Of a stretch of 64,000 nucleotides of DNA, positions 1-8,059 are shown piece after piece. The stretch's first letter is position 1, and every line of letters begins with the position of its first letter. The notes beneath the pieces were generated by a model that had not been told where the DNA came from, ran no database searches, and worked only from the letters and a program-made list of their open reading frames with translations. The DNA is from CAYPAV01 sp964408805 (GTDB lineage Bacteria > Pseudomonadota > Alphaproteobacteria > UBA8366): assembly GCA_964408805.1 (NCBI GenBank), contig CAYPAV010000013.1, forward strand, positions 62,001 through 126,000, read 5' to 3'. The position numbers were made by a program, and so were the translations under genes.

Positions 1-478
1 GGGTGTCGGTCGGCTGGCGTTCCTCGCCGTGATTGGCGGCCTGATTGGAGTTGATCGACGTCACCACGTTCCAGGCCGCGCGGCCGCGGGTCAAATGGTC
101 GATGCTGGCCCAAAGGCGTGCCGCATAGAACGGATGATGGTGGCTGACCGAAAACGTGGCGCCGAGGCCGATCCGCTTGGTCACCGCGGCCATCCAAGAG
201 ATCAGCGGCACAGGATCGTGCTCCGGCGCCTGCACGGCATAGCGGAGCGAGGGTTCGAGCGAGTCCCGAAACGTATCCGAGATGTAGTTGAGATCCGCGA
301 AGAAGACCATGTCGAAGAGGCCCCGCTCGCAGGTCTTGGCGATATGCTGGTAGAGCTCGGGTTGCGTCCAGTCGTAGGTATCGTGGTCGGTCAGCGGGTG
401 CCGCCACATGGCCAGGCTGTGATAGGTCGGACCGTGCACCAGGAACTGCGCCAGGTGAAACTTCTTTTTCTTTGCCAT
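1..478 (-). CDS. NtaA/SnaA/DszA-type flavin-dependent monooxygenase (5' part only)
   Basis: The first 159 residues of a luciferase-like (LLM) flavoprotein; the gene runs off the left edge of the window. The protein begins MAKKKKFHLAQFLVHGPTYH. It carries W-R-H-P after about 25 residues and the stretch NVVTSINSNQAANHGEE near residue 145, which matches the NVVTS block diagnostic for the nitrilotriacetate/pristinamycin/dibenzothiophene-sulfone monooxygenase branch. These enzymes use reduced FMN supplied by a separate reductase to oxygenate N- or S-containing organics. It is transcribed divergently from the E1 alpha gene, with a 172-bp gap between them. The substrate cannot be inferred. The family call is secure although the C-terminus is not visible. 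Confidence 0.85.
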   Translation of the reverse strand, partial: MAKKKKFHLAQFLVHGPTYHSLAMWRHPLTDHDTYDWTQPELYQHIAKTCERGLFDMVFFADLNYISDTFRDSLEPSLRYAVQAPEHDPVPLISWMAAVTKRIGLGATFSVSHHHPFYAARLWASIDHLTRGRAAWNVVTSINSNQAANHGEERQPTDT

Positions 479-650
479 CGTTCTTTAAACCTTGATTTGC
501 TGTCGGCGTGGGTGTCCCGCCCTCCGGCACCGTTTGGGTGTGTTGCGTGACAATATCAAACGAAGCGGGCATCATAAATGCTGGTCCTTCCGGTGCTGGC
601 GATCGCCATTGCCGCGACCGACGAACGCTAATCCCAAAGGTCCCGCCGTC

Positions 651-1619
651 ATGCCCTTATCCCCCGAGAAACAGCGCGAAATGCTTCGCCTGATGCAGAC
701 CATTCGCCGCTTCGAGGAGCGCGCGTCCGACGACTACCACGCCGGCGACATCTACGGCGTCGTCCATAGCTATATCGGCGAGGAGGCGGTCGCCGTCGGC
801 GTCTGCTCGGCACTCGACCCCGACGACCAGATCATCTCCACCCATCGCGGGCACGGCCACTGCATCGCCAAGGGGGCGGACCTAAACCGTATGATGGCGG
901 AGCTCTACGGCCGCGAGACCGGCTACTGCAAGGGCAAGGGCGGCTCCATGCATATCGCCGATTTCAGCATCGGCATGCTGGGCGCCAACGGCATCGTCGC
1001 CGGCGGGATTTCGATCGTGACGGGCGCCGGGCTGGCGGCGCAGATGACGGGAAAGGGGCGGGTCGCCGTCTCGTTCTTCGGCGACGGGGCCTCGAATGCG
1101 GGGCCGTTTCACGAATCGATCAACATTGCGGCGAAATGGAAGCTGCCGATGCTTTATGTCTGCGAGAACAACCTTCATGCCGCCAATACCCCGGCCGCCA
1201 AGACCTTGGCGATGGAGGACGTGGCGGCGCGCGCGGCCGGCTACGGCATTCCCGGCGTGGTGGTCGACGGCAACGACGTATTCGCCGTCCACGAGGCGGC
1301 GGCCGAGGCGGTGGCCCGTGCGCGCGCCGGCGACGGTCCGACATTGATCGAATGCAAGACCTATCGTTGGAACGCCCATACCCAACGCCCGGGCGCCGCC
1401 GATTATCGCCCGACCGAGGAGATCGAGGCCTGGCAGAAGAAGGATCCGATTGCCCGCCTGATCGCGCATTTGAAGCAGCAGCAGGGGCAGCTCAGCGACG
1501 AGGAATGGGCGGAGATGGATGCCGCCATCCTGCGCGCCATCGAGGCGGCGGTCGCCTTCGCGGTCGAGAGTCCCTTCCCCGAGCCCGACGCGGCGCTCGA
1601 AGATCTTTATACGAGTTGA
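651..1619 (+). CDS. Thiamine-diphosphate-dependent dehydrogenase E1 component, alpha subunit
   Basis: 322 residues, the usual length for pyruvate/acetoin/branched-chain 2-oxoacid dehydrogenase E1 alpha. STHRGHGHCIAKG (about residue 63) is the conserved active-site loop. GDGASNAG at about residue 144, followed some 26 residues later by CENN, is the TPP/Mg binding motif. The ATG at 651 is chosen because AAAGG lies about 10 nt upstream; the frame is open farther upstream, but that segment does not look like family sequence. The beta subunit follows after 12 bp. No lipoyl E2 or E3 gene is adjacent, so the complex must borrow these from elsewhere, or the pair works alone. Acetoin-type AcoA is the closest general description, but the substrate is not determinable. 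Confidence 0.9.
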   Translation: MPLSPEKQREMLRLMQTIRRFEERASDDYHAGDIYGVVHSYIGEEAVAVGVCSALDPDDQIISTHRGHGHCIAKGADLNRMMAELYGRETGYCKGKGGSMHIADFSIGMLGANGIVAGGISIVTGAGLAAQMTGKGRVAVSFFGDGASNAGPFHESINIAAKWKLPMLYVCENNLHAANTPAAKTLAMEDVAARAAGYGIPGVVVDGNDVFAVHEAAAEAVARARAGDGPTLIECKTYRWNAHTQRPGAADYRPTEEIEAWQKKDPIARLIAHLKQQQGQLSDEEWAEMDAAILRAIEAAVAFAVESPFPEPDAALEDLYTS

Positions 1620-1631
1620 GGGGAGCGGACG

Positions 1632-2591
1632 ATGCGAGAAATTACCTATGCCGAAGCCGGCAACGAGGCCCTTGTCGAGGAATTGCGCCGCGACCCGAAG
1701 GCCTTCCAGCTCTCCACCGATGCCGACCCGGCGCTGGTCGAGGAATTCGGCGCCGACCGCATCCGCGCGACCCCGATCGCCGAGGGGGCCATTACCGGGA
1801 TGGCGATCGGCGCGGCCGGGTCCGGTTTCCGGCCGATCGTCAACTGGCGGATGGTCACCTTCTGCTTCGTCGCCATGGATCAGATCGTCAACCAGGCCTC
1901 GAAGATCCACTACATGTTCGGCGGGCAGACGACATTTCCCATCACCTATCGCGCTTCCGTCGGCGGTGGCACCAAGCTCGCGGCCCAGCACTCGCAGAGC
2001 CCCTATTCGATGTTCATGAATTTGGCCGGACTGAAGATCATCCTGCCGTCGACGCCTTATGACATGAAGGGGCTGCTGAAATCGGCAATTCGCGACGACA
2101 ATCCGGTCATCTCCTTCGAATCGACCCGCCTCATGGGCACCAAGGGCGAGGTGCCGGACGAGGACTACACGCTGCCGCTCGGCAAGGCGGACGTGAAGCG
2201 CGAGGGGAGCGACATCACCGTCGTCGCCATTGCCTGGCTGGTCGGCGAGGCGCTCGCCGCGGCCGAGACCCTCGCCAAGGAGGGCATCTCGGTCGAGGTC
2301 GTGGACCCTCGCAGCCTCTACCCGATCGACGAAGAGACGATCCGTGCCTCGGTCCGAAAAACCGGCCGATTGGTAATCGCCGACGAGGCCGGCCCGACCG
2401 CCGGGGCGTCCGCCGAAATCGCCGCACTTGCGACCGAGGACCCGGAGACCTTCGCCGCCCTGAAGGCGCCGCCGAAACGGGTCTGCGCGCTTCAGGTGCC
2501 GATCCCCTACAGCCCGGTGCTGGAGGACCACGTCTTCCCCGACCGGGACAAGATCGCGGCCGGCGTGAGGGAACTCCTCGACGCCGGCTAG
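1632..2591 (+). CDS. Thiamine-diphosphate-dependent dehydrogenase E1 component, beta subunit
   Basis: 319 residues, a typical E1 beta (transketolase central plus C-terminal domains). Supporting motifs are the N-terminal Asp/Glu-rich cofactor region, PIVNWRMVTFCFVAMDQIVNQ near residue 68 (family form is P-(I/V)-x-E/N-x-x-x-x-F), and VVDPRSLYPID near residue 220, the standard E1 beta C-terminal domain signature. It starts 12 bp after the alpha subunit with GGGGA in the Shine-Dalgarno position, so the two form an operon and presumably an alpha2beta2 heterotetramer. It ends 11 bp before a convergent gene, leaving no room for E2/E3. Confidence 0.9.
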   Translation: MREITYAEAGNEALVEELRRDPKAFQLSTDADPALVEEFGADRIRATPIAEGAITGMAIGAAGSGFRPIVNWRMVTFCFVAMDQIVNQASKIHYMFGGQTTFPITYRASVGGGTKLAAQHSQSPYSMFMNLAGLKIILPSTPYDMKGLLKSAIRDDNPVISFESTRLMGTKGEVPDEDYTLPLGKADVKREGSDITVVAIAWLVGEALAAAETLAKEGISVEVVDPRSLYPIDEETIRASVRKTGRLVIADEAGPTAGASAEIAALATEDPETFAALKAPPKRVCALQVPIPYSPVLEDHVFPDRDKIAAGVRELLDAG

Positions 2592-2602
2592 ATCGCGTCG
2601 TG

Positions 2603-3562
2603 TCAGGCGGCGGCTTGTGTCTCGTCGCGGCACGCAGCCGAGATCCGTTCGATATGCCGATGATCCGTGCCGCAGCATCCGCCGAGGACATTGATCCACG
2701 GAAAGTGCCGCCGTAGATCGGCGTATTGGGCACCGAACTCGACCGGATTGCCGTCGTCGAGTTCGGTGGAGGCATCGAGTTCGGCGTGGCTGCAGCTGGA
2801 TGCATTGGCGTGGATGCCCTGGATTCGCGTTGTCCAGTCTTCGCCGCACTTGAGCCGGTCGGCGAAATGCGTGGGATGCGCACAGTTGATCATGTAGTAG
2901 GCCGGACCCTTGTCGGTCGCCGCGTCGACGGTCTCGATCGCCGTCTTCAGGGAGTCGCCGGTCGGCAACCGGCCGTCGGTCTCGACGGTAAAGGCGATGG
3001 CGGCCGGCAGGCCGGTGGCCCGTGCGGCACGGGTGATGCCGATGGCCTCCGGGGTATTGGTCATGGTAAGAGCCGCGACCATGTCCGCTTCGCTCGCGGC
3101 GAAGACGCCGATCTGCTCGCCGTGATAGGCCGCCGCCGCCTCGGCGGTCATGATACGGCCCGCGATGTAGCCGTCGCCCCGGGGGCCGATACAGCCGCTG
3201 ATCACCATCGGCGACGTGTCGGTCTCGAGGGCGTCGCGAAGATCGACCATAAGCTCGAGCGATTCGGCGTTGACGGCCCGGAGCGCGTCCCGCGAATAAC
3301 CGAGCTTCTCGCCCCAATCTGCACTGGCGCGCCAGGTCGGACTTTCCAGAATGAAGCCGGTGCCGTCGCCGCGCGCGATCTCGGCATAGCGCGTAAAATA
3401 AGCGCGCAGCCGTTCGGCACCGCTTTTCGTCCGCATCAGGTCGAAGGCGGCGAATTCGGGCAGATCGCGGCCGTCGTGGTAGACCAACGTCGTCTCCAGG
3501 CCGCCATCGGTGAGGAACAGCCCGCCATCCATCTGGGGCAAATGATTTCTGTACTTGCTCAT
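2603..3562 (-). CDS. Homocysteine S-methyltransferase family protein
   Basis: A zinc-dependent methyltransferase barrel (319 residues from the chosen start). The three zinc-binding cysteines of the family are present: Cys227 in NCAHP and Cys296-Cys297 in GGCCGT. The N-terminal DGGLETTL and the GCIGPRGDGY block near residue 150 also fit. Such enzymes move a methyl group from S-methylmethionine, betaine-like or related donors to homocysteine. I chose the ATG at 3562 because AGG lies at a normal distance upstream; the ATG four codons earlier (3574) has its purine tract directly abutting it. The gene is convergent with the E1 beta gene and has an AT-rich 286-bp leader. The methyl donor is unknown. 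Confidence 0.88.
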   Translation of the reverse strand: MSKYRNHLPQMDGGLFLTDGGLETTLVYHDGRDLPEFAAFDLMRTKSGAERLRAYFTRYAEIARGDGTGFILESPTWRASADWGEKLGYSRDALRAVNAESLELMVDLRDALETDTSPMVISGCIGPRGDGYIAGRIMTAEAAAAYHGEQIGVFAASEADMVAALTMTNTPEAIGITRAARATGLPAAIAFTVETDGRLPTGDSLKTAIETVDAATDKGPAYYMINCAHPTHFADRLKCGEDWTTRIQGIHANASSCSHAELDASTELDDGNPVEFGAQYADLRRHFPWINVLGGCCGTDHRHIERISAACRDETQAAA

Positions 3563-3848
3563 GATACCTGTCATCCCTTTTCACAGGGCGACCACGGCGG
3601 CCACCCGACGCCGGAAGAATGACCTCGGCCGCGATTTTGTTCTAGAGAACCCATGGTCCGGAAAGAAAATAAATCTATTTATCCATTTTATATGAATGGG
3701 TTATAGGCTAGATCGACCACCAAACAGGCGTGCTCCCCACGTGCCGCCGGTCGTCAACTGGACTCGTGGTACAGTAAACGATACGGCAAATATCCGCGCA
3801 CAAAGGCGGTGATGCCTGGGCGAGCCAGGTAGATTTCGGAGGTCATTA
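3563..3848. other. Intergenic region between divergent genes
   Basis: 286 bp without a convincing gene. The stretch at about 3660-3710 is strikingly AT-rich for this window and contains CCATT/AATGG inverted arms at 3683-3687 and 3695-3699. It probably holds promoters for the methyltransferase on the minus strand and the small secreted protein on the plus strand. No regulator-specific operator is recognisable. Confidence 0.4.
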
Positions 3849-4133
3849 ATGACGCGCGCCCTAACGGCATTCCTGCTTCTCGCGATGTTCTTGTTCGTTG
3901 CCGCCGACGTGGTAGAGGCAAAGCGCGGTCGGGAGGGTCGAAGCGACCATCCGATGTCACCGAGTGCCCCGCGCGAGATTCAGCGGCAGGCCGGGCTCTT
4001 CGACAATCATGCGATCAAGCAACTGCCGGGGGCCGAAAAAGCGGTGGCGATCCCCTTCGTGCGGGCCGACGGCACGCCGAGCGATCCCGATACCCTGGTC
4101 GTCTGGCCCTTCCGCTGCGGGACGGGCGCGTGA
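3849..4133 (+). CDS. Small secreted protein of unknown function
   Basis: 94 residues, not recognised. The N-terminus MTRALTAFLLLAMFLFVAAD is a clear signal peptide with a likely cleavage after VVEA. The mature part is hydrophilic, ends ...VVWPFRCGTGA and has one cysteine. A strong GGAGG lies 6 nt before the ATG, which supports real translation. The stop overlaps the GTG start of the following hydrolase in the arrangement GTGA (4130-4133), so the two genes are translationally coupled. An opposite-strand frame also spans this area but lacks a Shine-Dalgarno and family sequence. Function unknown; a periplasmic role is inferred from the signal peptide only. Confidence 0.6.
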   Translation: MTRALTAFLLLAMFLFVAADVVEAKRGREGRSDHPMSPSAPREIQRQAGLFDNHAIKQLPGAEKAVAIPFVRADGTPSDPDTLVVWPFRCGTGA

Positions 4134-4945
4134 GGACACTGACGATCGACGGTGTCGACGTGTCCTACCGTGACGAAGGCGGCGGGCCGGCGGTCATCCT
4201 TGGACACAGTTCGACCGGCACCAGCGGCCAATGGCGGCGCTGGATCGCGGAGATGGCGGATCGATACCGTCTCCTGGCGCCGGATTTCCTCGGCTATGGC
4301 GCGACCCCATATACTCGCTTCGCCGAAGGACCGCTTCGGTTCGATGTCGATGTCCTGGAGGCGTTGATGGATTTGACCGAAGGTCCGGTCCATCTCGTCG
4401 GCCATTCCTACGGCGGCAGCATCTCGGCCCGGTTGGCCTTGCGCCGGCCCGAGCGGGTTCGTTCGCTGACGGTGATCGAGCCGACCCTGTTTTATCTTCT
4501 GAAGCCGGCGGGCGAGGATGCCGCCGATCGTGAAATTCGCGGGGTCGCGAAGCGGGCGAGCGAATACATAGATCGCGGCGATGTCACCGAGGCCGCGCGC
4601 GGCTTCATCGACTATTGGCTGGCACCGGGGGCGTTCGATCGAATGAAGGAGAGTACGCGTCTTGGAATCCTCTCCGGCATGGCCAAGCTGCGTGACGAAT
4701 TCGTGACGACCTTCGCGCCCGGCAATCCCGATGCAGCCGCGTTTTCGACCTTGCCGATACCGATTCTCATCATGCGCGGCGCCGAGACGACCCCTGCCGG
4801 AAGCCGGGTCGCCGAGGTATTCCGGTCGATCGTCCGGGAGCCAGAGTTTGCCGAGATCGAGGGGGCCGGGCATATGTGCCCGGTGACGCATCCGGAGACG
4901 GTCAATCTGATCCTGACCGATTTCGTCGACCGTCACGCCTCGTGA
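4130..4945 (+). CDS. Alpha/beta hydrolase
   Basis: 271 residues, a single alpha/beta hydrolase domain. The nucleophile elbow is GHSYGG with Ser93. The oxyanion-hole region is LGHSSTG near residue 25, and the catalytic histidine is in GAGHMCPVTHPE close to the C-terminus. It resembles the MhpC/epoxide-hydrolase-like group that hydrolyses esters or C-C bonds. It starts with GTG overlapping the stop of the small secreted protein and overlaps the convergent EthD-like gene by 13 bp at its 3' end. A paralogue of similar length and motif spacing lies at 39295-40116. No signal peptide, so it is cytoplasmic. Substrate unknown. Confidence 0.85.
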   Translation: MRTLTIDGVDVSYRDEGGGPAVILGHSSTGTSGQWRRWIAEMADRYRLLAPDFLGYGATPYTRFAEGPLRFDVDVLEALMDLTEGPVHLVGHSYGGSISARLALRRPERVRSLTVIEPTLFYLLKPAGEDAADREIRGVAKRASEYIDRGDVTEAARGFIDYWLAPGAFDRMKESTRLGILSGMAKLRDEFVTTFAPGNPDAAAFSTLPIPILIMRGAETTPAGSRVAEVFRSIVREPEFAEIEGAGHMCPVTHPETVNLILTDFVDRHAS

Positions 4946-5262
4946 CGGGGTCCCATCGATTCAAAGACCCACATCGCCGAACTGCGGAAATTGAAGGCGT
5001 CGCTTTGCTGGCGCTCGCCGCGGGACTCTTCCAGGCGCTTGATTGCCGCCTCGCCGCTTTCCGCCTCGACCTCGTAGAAGGCGAGGTAGGGCAGCGGGCA
5101 TTTGGCGCCGCGCTCGGCGGACAACCGGAAGCGTTCGCCGCTGGCGACGACGGCGCTGGAAAGAACCTCGTCGATGTGGGTGTTCTCGTACCAGTCGTTG
5201 AATTCGTCTTCCTTGCCCTCGACGGGCTCGCTCAGGACGGCAATCACGTGACGCGCCATCAT
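4933..5262 (-). CDS. EthD-like / dimeric alpha-beta barrel protein
   Basis: 109 residues. MARHVIAVLSEPVEGKEDEF followed by NDWYENTHIDEVL has the layout of EthD-type ferredoxin-like barrels (a beta strand, then WY..nTH), a fold used by small monooxygenases and auxiliary proteins. AAGGAG precedes the double ATG at 5262 by 5 nt. It lies 17 bp downstream of the VOC gene on the same strand, so the two are probably one operon. A role in aromatic or ring-compound metabolism alongside the VOC enzyme is plausible but inferred. The family call rests on overall pattern rather than on a catalytic motif. Confidence 0.65.
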   Translation of the reverse strand: MMARHVIAVLSEPVEGKEDEFNDWYENTHIDEVLSSAVVASGERFRLSAERGAKCPLPYLAFYEVEAESGEAAIKRLEESRGERQQSDAFNFRSSAMWVFESMGPRHEA

Positions 5263-5279
5263 TTATTCTCCTTGTCGGC

Positions 5280-5732
5280 TTAGGCGTAGTCCTTGTCCCC
5301 GTCGAACCCGGCTTCCTCGGCCAGCAGGCCCTTGCCCGGGACATAGTTGATCTCGAGGCGGATACCATCCGGATCCTCGAACACGATGTAATAGTAACCG
5401 GGCGCCCAGGGCCCTTCGATCGGGCCGCGGTCGATCACTGCCCCCATCTCGCGGAGCAATTCCCCGACCTTGTCGACGTCGTCCCGCGCCCGCGCGCGAA
5501 AGCAGAGATGATGCAGGCCGACACTTCCCTGTTCGAAGCGTTGTCCCTCGTTCCCCTCGCTGCAGCGCTGGATGCCAAGGGCCGTTCTGGCACCCACGTG
5601 ATAGACGAATTCATCTCCGTCGAAGACCTCCTCGAGCCCCAGAAACGGCAGCAACTTCTTATAGAAGGCGCGCGACTCCTCGAACCGAGAGACCGACAGG
5701 ATGACATGCGCCATGCCGTTAATTTCAATCAT
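5280..5732 (-). CDS. VOC-family (glyoxalase/extradiol dioxygenase-like) protein
   Basis: 150 residues, one vicinal-oxygen-chelate module pair. The metal-ligand pattern is visible: His in GMAHVILSV near the start, His in GLHHLCFRA near residue 74 and Glu in IRLEINYVPG near residue 130. FEDPDG is the usual turn before the last strand. Start ATG at 5732 has GGAGG 8 nt upstream; a frame extension upstream lacks a ribosome site. Members include glyoxalase I, ring-cleaving dioxygenases and resistance proteins, and the sequence alone does not separate these. It forms a putative operon with the EthD-like gene. Confidence 0.8.
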   Translation of the reverse strand: MIEINGMAHVILSVSRFEESRAFYKKLLPFLGLEEVFDGDEFVYHVGARTALGIQRCSEGNEGQRFEQGSVGLHHLCFRARARDDVDKVGELLREMGAVIDRGPIEGPWAPGYYYIVFEDPDGIRLEINYVPGKGLLAEEAGFDGDKDYA

Positions 5733-5870
5733 CGAGAATTCCTCCAAATGGCATGAAGACGAGCCGCGGGTCTTGCCGGTCAATATCCTGCCTGCCCGCA
5801 AATTTGCAAGCGGGGGGAAAATCCGGCTTCATGAAGCCACAAGATACCAAGAACCAAGTGGGGACGCGAA

Positions 5871-7151
5871 ATGTCCGGTTTGCAGCGGAACGAGCAAGAA
5901 CAAGACCTGATCGAGATGGCGCATCGCGTCCTGCCGGCCGGTAATTTCGGCAACGTCGCGGCCGATTTGGTGATCCGCGAAGGCAAGGGCGGCCGCGTTC
6001 GCGACGTCAGCGGCAATGAATATATCGATTTTCTGCTTGGCTCAGGACCGATGCTGATCGGCCACGGCCATCCCGATGTCATGGCGGCGGTTCAGGAACA
6101 GATCGGCCGCGGCACCACATTTTTCGCCAACAACGAGTACGGCATCCAGCTTGCCGACGCCATTGTCGAAGCGATGGCCTGTGCCGAGAAGGTGCGCTTC
6201 GTGAGCACCGGGTCCGAGGCCACCTTCTACGCCATGCGCGTTGCGCGTGCGCACAAGAAGCGCGACAAGATTCTGAAATTCGAGGGCGGTTTTCACGGCA
6301 TGAGCGACTACGCCTTGATGAGCATGTCGCCGAAGCGGCCCGGCAATTTTCCCCAAGCAACCCCCGATTCCGCCGGCATCCCGCAGAAGGTGCGGGACGA
6401 GGTCCTGATCGCGCCCTTCAACGACGCCGAGACCGCTGTCGCTCTCATTCGCGAGCACAAGGACGAGCTCGCCGGCGTTATCGTCGAGGCCTTCCAGCGA
6501 TTGGTTCCGCCGAAGCCCGGCTTCCTCGAAGCGCTTCGCGAGGTAACCACCGAATGCGGGATCGTCCTCATCTTCGACGAGGTGGTGACCGGGTTCCGCT
6601 TCGCCTATGGGGGAGCCCAGGAATATTACGGCGTCGTGCCCGACCTTTGCGCCATCGGCAAGGTGGTGGGCGGCGGTTTCCCGCTGGCCGCCGTCGCGGG
6701 GCGCGAGGAATTCATGGAGCATTTCGACAAGAACGCGGTCGCGGAGGATGCCTTCATGACCCAGGTCGGCACCCTCAGCGGCAATCCCGTCGCCGCCGTC
6801 GCCGGGCTCGCGACGCTGGAGGTCCTGCGCCGGCCGGGTGCCTATGAGGGGCTCTTCGAGACCGGGCGCAAACTGAAGGCGGGGCTCGAGGCGGCCCTCG
6901 AAGGGGCGGGCGTCCCGCACCGGGTGATCGGCGAGCCGCCGCTTTTCGACGTTATCTTCTCGGGCGACGACGTCACCGATTATCGCACCACGATCAAGGG
7001 CGATACGGCGGTGCAGACGCGGTTCAACGAGGTCCTCCGCGCCAACGCTATCCTCAAGGGGGAGAGCAAGTTCTACATCTCGCTGGCCCATGACGACGCC
7101 GACGTGGCTCACGCCCTCGATGCCTTCAAGACGGCGGCGGCGGCGCTCTAA
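5871..7151 (+). CDS. Class III aminotransferase / glutamate-1-semialdehyde aminomutase family
   Basis: 426 residues, the standard length for PLP fold-type I class III enzymes. STGSEATFYAMRVARA (about residue 115) is the phosphate/PLP contact region. EVVTGFR near residue 242 includes the aspartate-bearing strand LIFDEVVTGFR. Lys264 in AIGKVVGGGFPLAA is the Schiff-base lysine. It resembles GSA aminomutase and related 2-aminomutases or transaminases. The gene stands alone between a divergent VOC gene and a convergent SDR with which its end overlaps by 4 bp. It is not placed near tetrapyrrole genes, so a catabolic transamination role is as likely as heme synthesis. Confidence 0.88.
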   Translation: MSGLQRNEQEQDLIEMAHRVLPAGNFGNVAADLVIREGKGGRVRDVSGNEYIDFLLGSGPMLIGHGHPDVMAAVQEQIGRGTTFFANNEYGIQLADAIVEAMACAEKVRFVSTGSEATFYAMRVARAHKKRDKILKFEGGFHGMSDYALMSMSPKRPGNFPQATPDSAGIPQKVRDEVLIAPFNDAETAVALIREHKDELAGVIVEAFQRLVPPKPGFLEALREVTTECGIVLIFDEVVTGFRFAYGGAQEYYGVVPDLCAIGKVVGGGFPLAAVAGREEFMEHFDKNAVAEDAFMTQVGTLSGNPVAAVAGLATLEVLRRPGAYEGLFETGRKLKAGLEAALEGAGVPHRVIGEPPLFDVIFSGDDVTDYRTTIKGDTAVQTRFNEVLRANAILKGESKFYISLAHDDADVAHALDAFKTAAAAL

Positions 7152-8029
7152 CTCCCGTCCCGGCGGTAGTCGCGGATCTCGCCTTCCTCGCCGGTATTGC
7201 CGCGGTTGACGCCGGACTTCTGTAGGAACGGGCTTTCCGGGTCGTGGCCCCAGAAATCGGGGCCCTGGGCGAGCGCGCCGCCATCCAGCACCATGACCTG
7301 CCCGGTCATGAACTCGCTTTCATCCGACGCCAGATAGAGAGCGGCGGCGGCGATGTCCTCGCCCTCGCCGATGCGGGGCCAGGGGGTGCGGGATTCGGCG
7401 CGGGCGACCGCGCGCTCGGGGCGCCGGCCCATCTTCAATAAGGGTGTCTGGATGGCACCGGGGGCAATGGCGTTGATGCGGATGCGGTCGTGGGACAGCT
7501 CGGGCGCGAAGGCGCGGGTGAGATTGACGACGGCGGCCTTGGCGCCCGAATAGGCGCTTGGCCCCGCCCCGCCGCCAAGCCCGGCGATCGAGGCGGTGTT
7601 GACGATACTGCCGCCACCGCCTTGTTGCTGCATTTGGCGGGTTGCGTGTTTGACGCCGAGGAAGACGCCGCGCACCAGGACGTGGAAGGTGTAATCCCAG
7701 TCGTCGACCGTGATTTCGGTGACGGGGCCAATGGCGCCGCCGACGCCGGCATTGTTATACATAACGTCGAGCCGGCCGAACGCCTCGACGGCCAGCCCGA
7801 CGACGCCCGCGACGTCGGCCTCGAGAGTCACGTCGCAACGCTGGAAGCGAAGCCCGTCGGCCGTGCCCCGTTCGGCCGCGAGCGCTTCCGTTTCCGCGCC
7901 CGACTCGGCATTCATGTCGGCGATCACGACCTTGGCCCCCTCATCCAGAAAACGGAGTGCCGTGGCACGGCCCATGCCACTGGCACCCCCGGTAATCACC
8001 GCGACCTTGTCCTTCAATCTGTCGCCCAT
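7148..8029 (-). CDS. SDR-family oxidoreductase (last gene of the UGSC operon)
   Basis: 293 residues, classical short-chain dehydrogenase. TGGASGMGRA (about residue 13) is the NAD(P) glycine motif, NNAGVGG the structural motif, and Ser-Tyr-Lys are in NTASIAGLGG and AYSGAKAAV. The Asp in VIADMN after strand 2 favours NAD. The C-terminus carries about 30 extra residues after DGGALAQG. GGAAGG precedes the ATG. It lies 30 bp downstream of the 355-aa UGSC partner on the same strand, closing a five-gene run that also contains another SDR and an LLM flavoprotein. Substrate unknown, probably a hydroxy/keto intermediate of that pathway (inference). Confidence 0.88.
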   Translation of the reverse strand: MGDRLKDKVAVITGGASGMGRATALRFLDEGAKVVIADMNAESGAETEALAAERGTADGLRFQRCDVTLEADVAGVVGLAVEAFGRLDVMYNNAGVGGAIGPVTEITVDDWDYTFHVLVRGVFLGVKHATRQMQQQGGGGSIVNTASIAGLGGGAGPSAYSGAKAAVVNLTRAFAPELSHDRIRINAIAPGAIQTPLLKMGRRPERAVARAESRTPWPRIGEGEDIAAAALYLASDESEFMTGQVMVLDGGALAQGPDFWGHDPESPFLQKSGVNRGNTGEEGEIRDYRRDGS

Positions 8030-8059
8030 GCGCGCGCTCGCCTTCCAATGATGTAGGTG

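Noticed and set aside
882..3584. Very long open frame on the minus strand opposite the E1 genes
   Set aside because: An antisense shadow of high-GC coding sequence; arginine- and glycine-rich with no domain, while the sense genes are clear.
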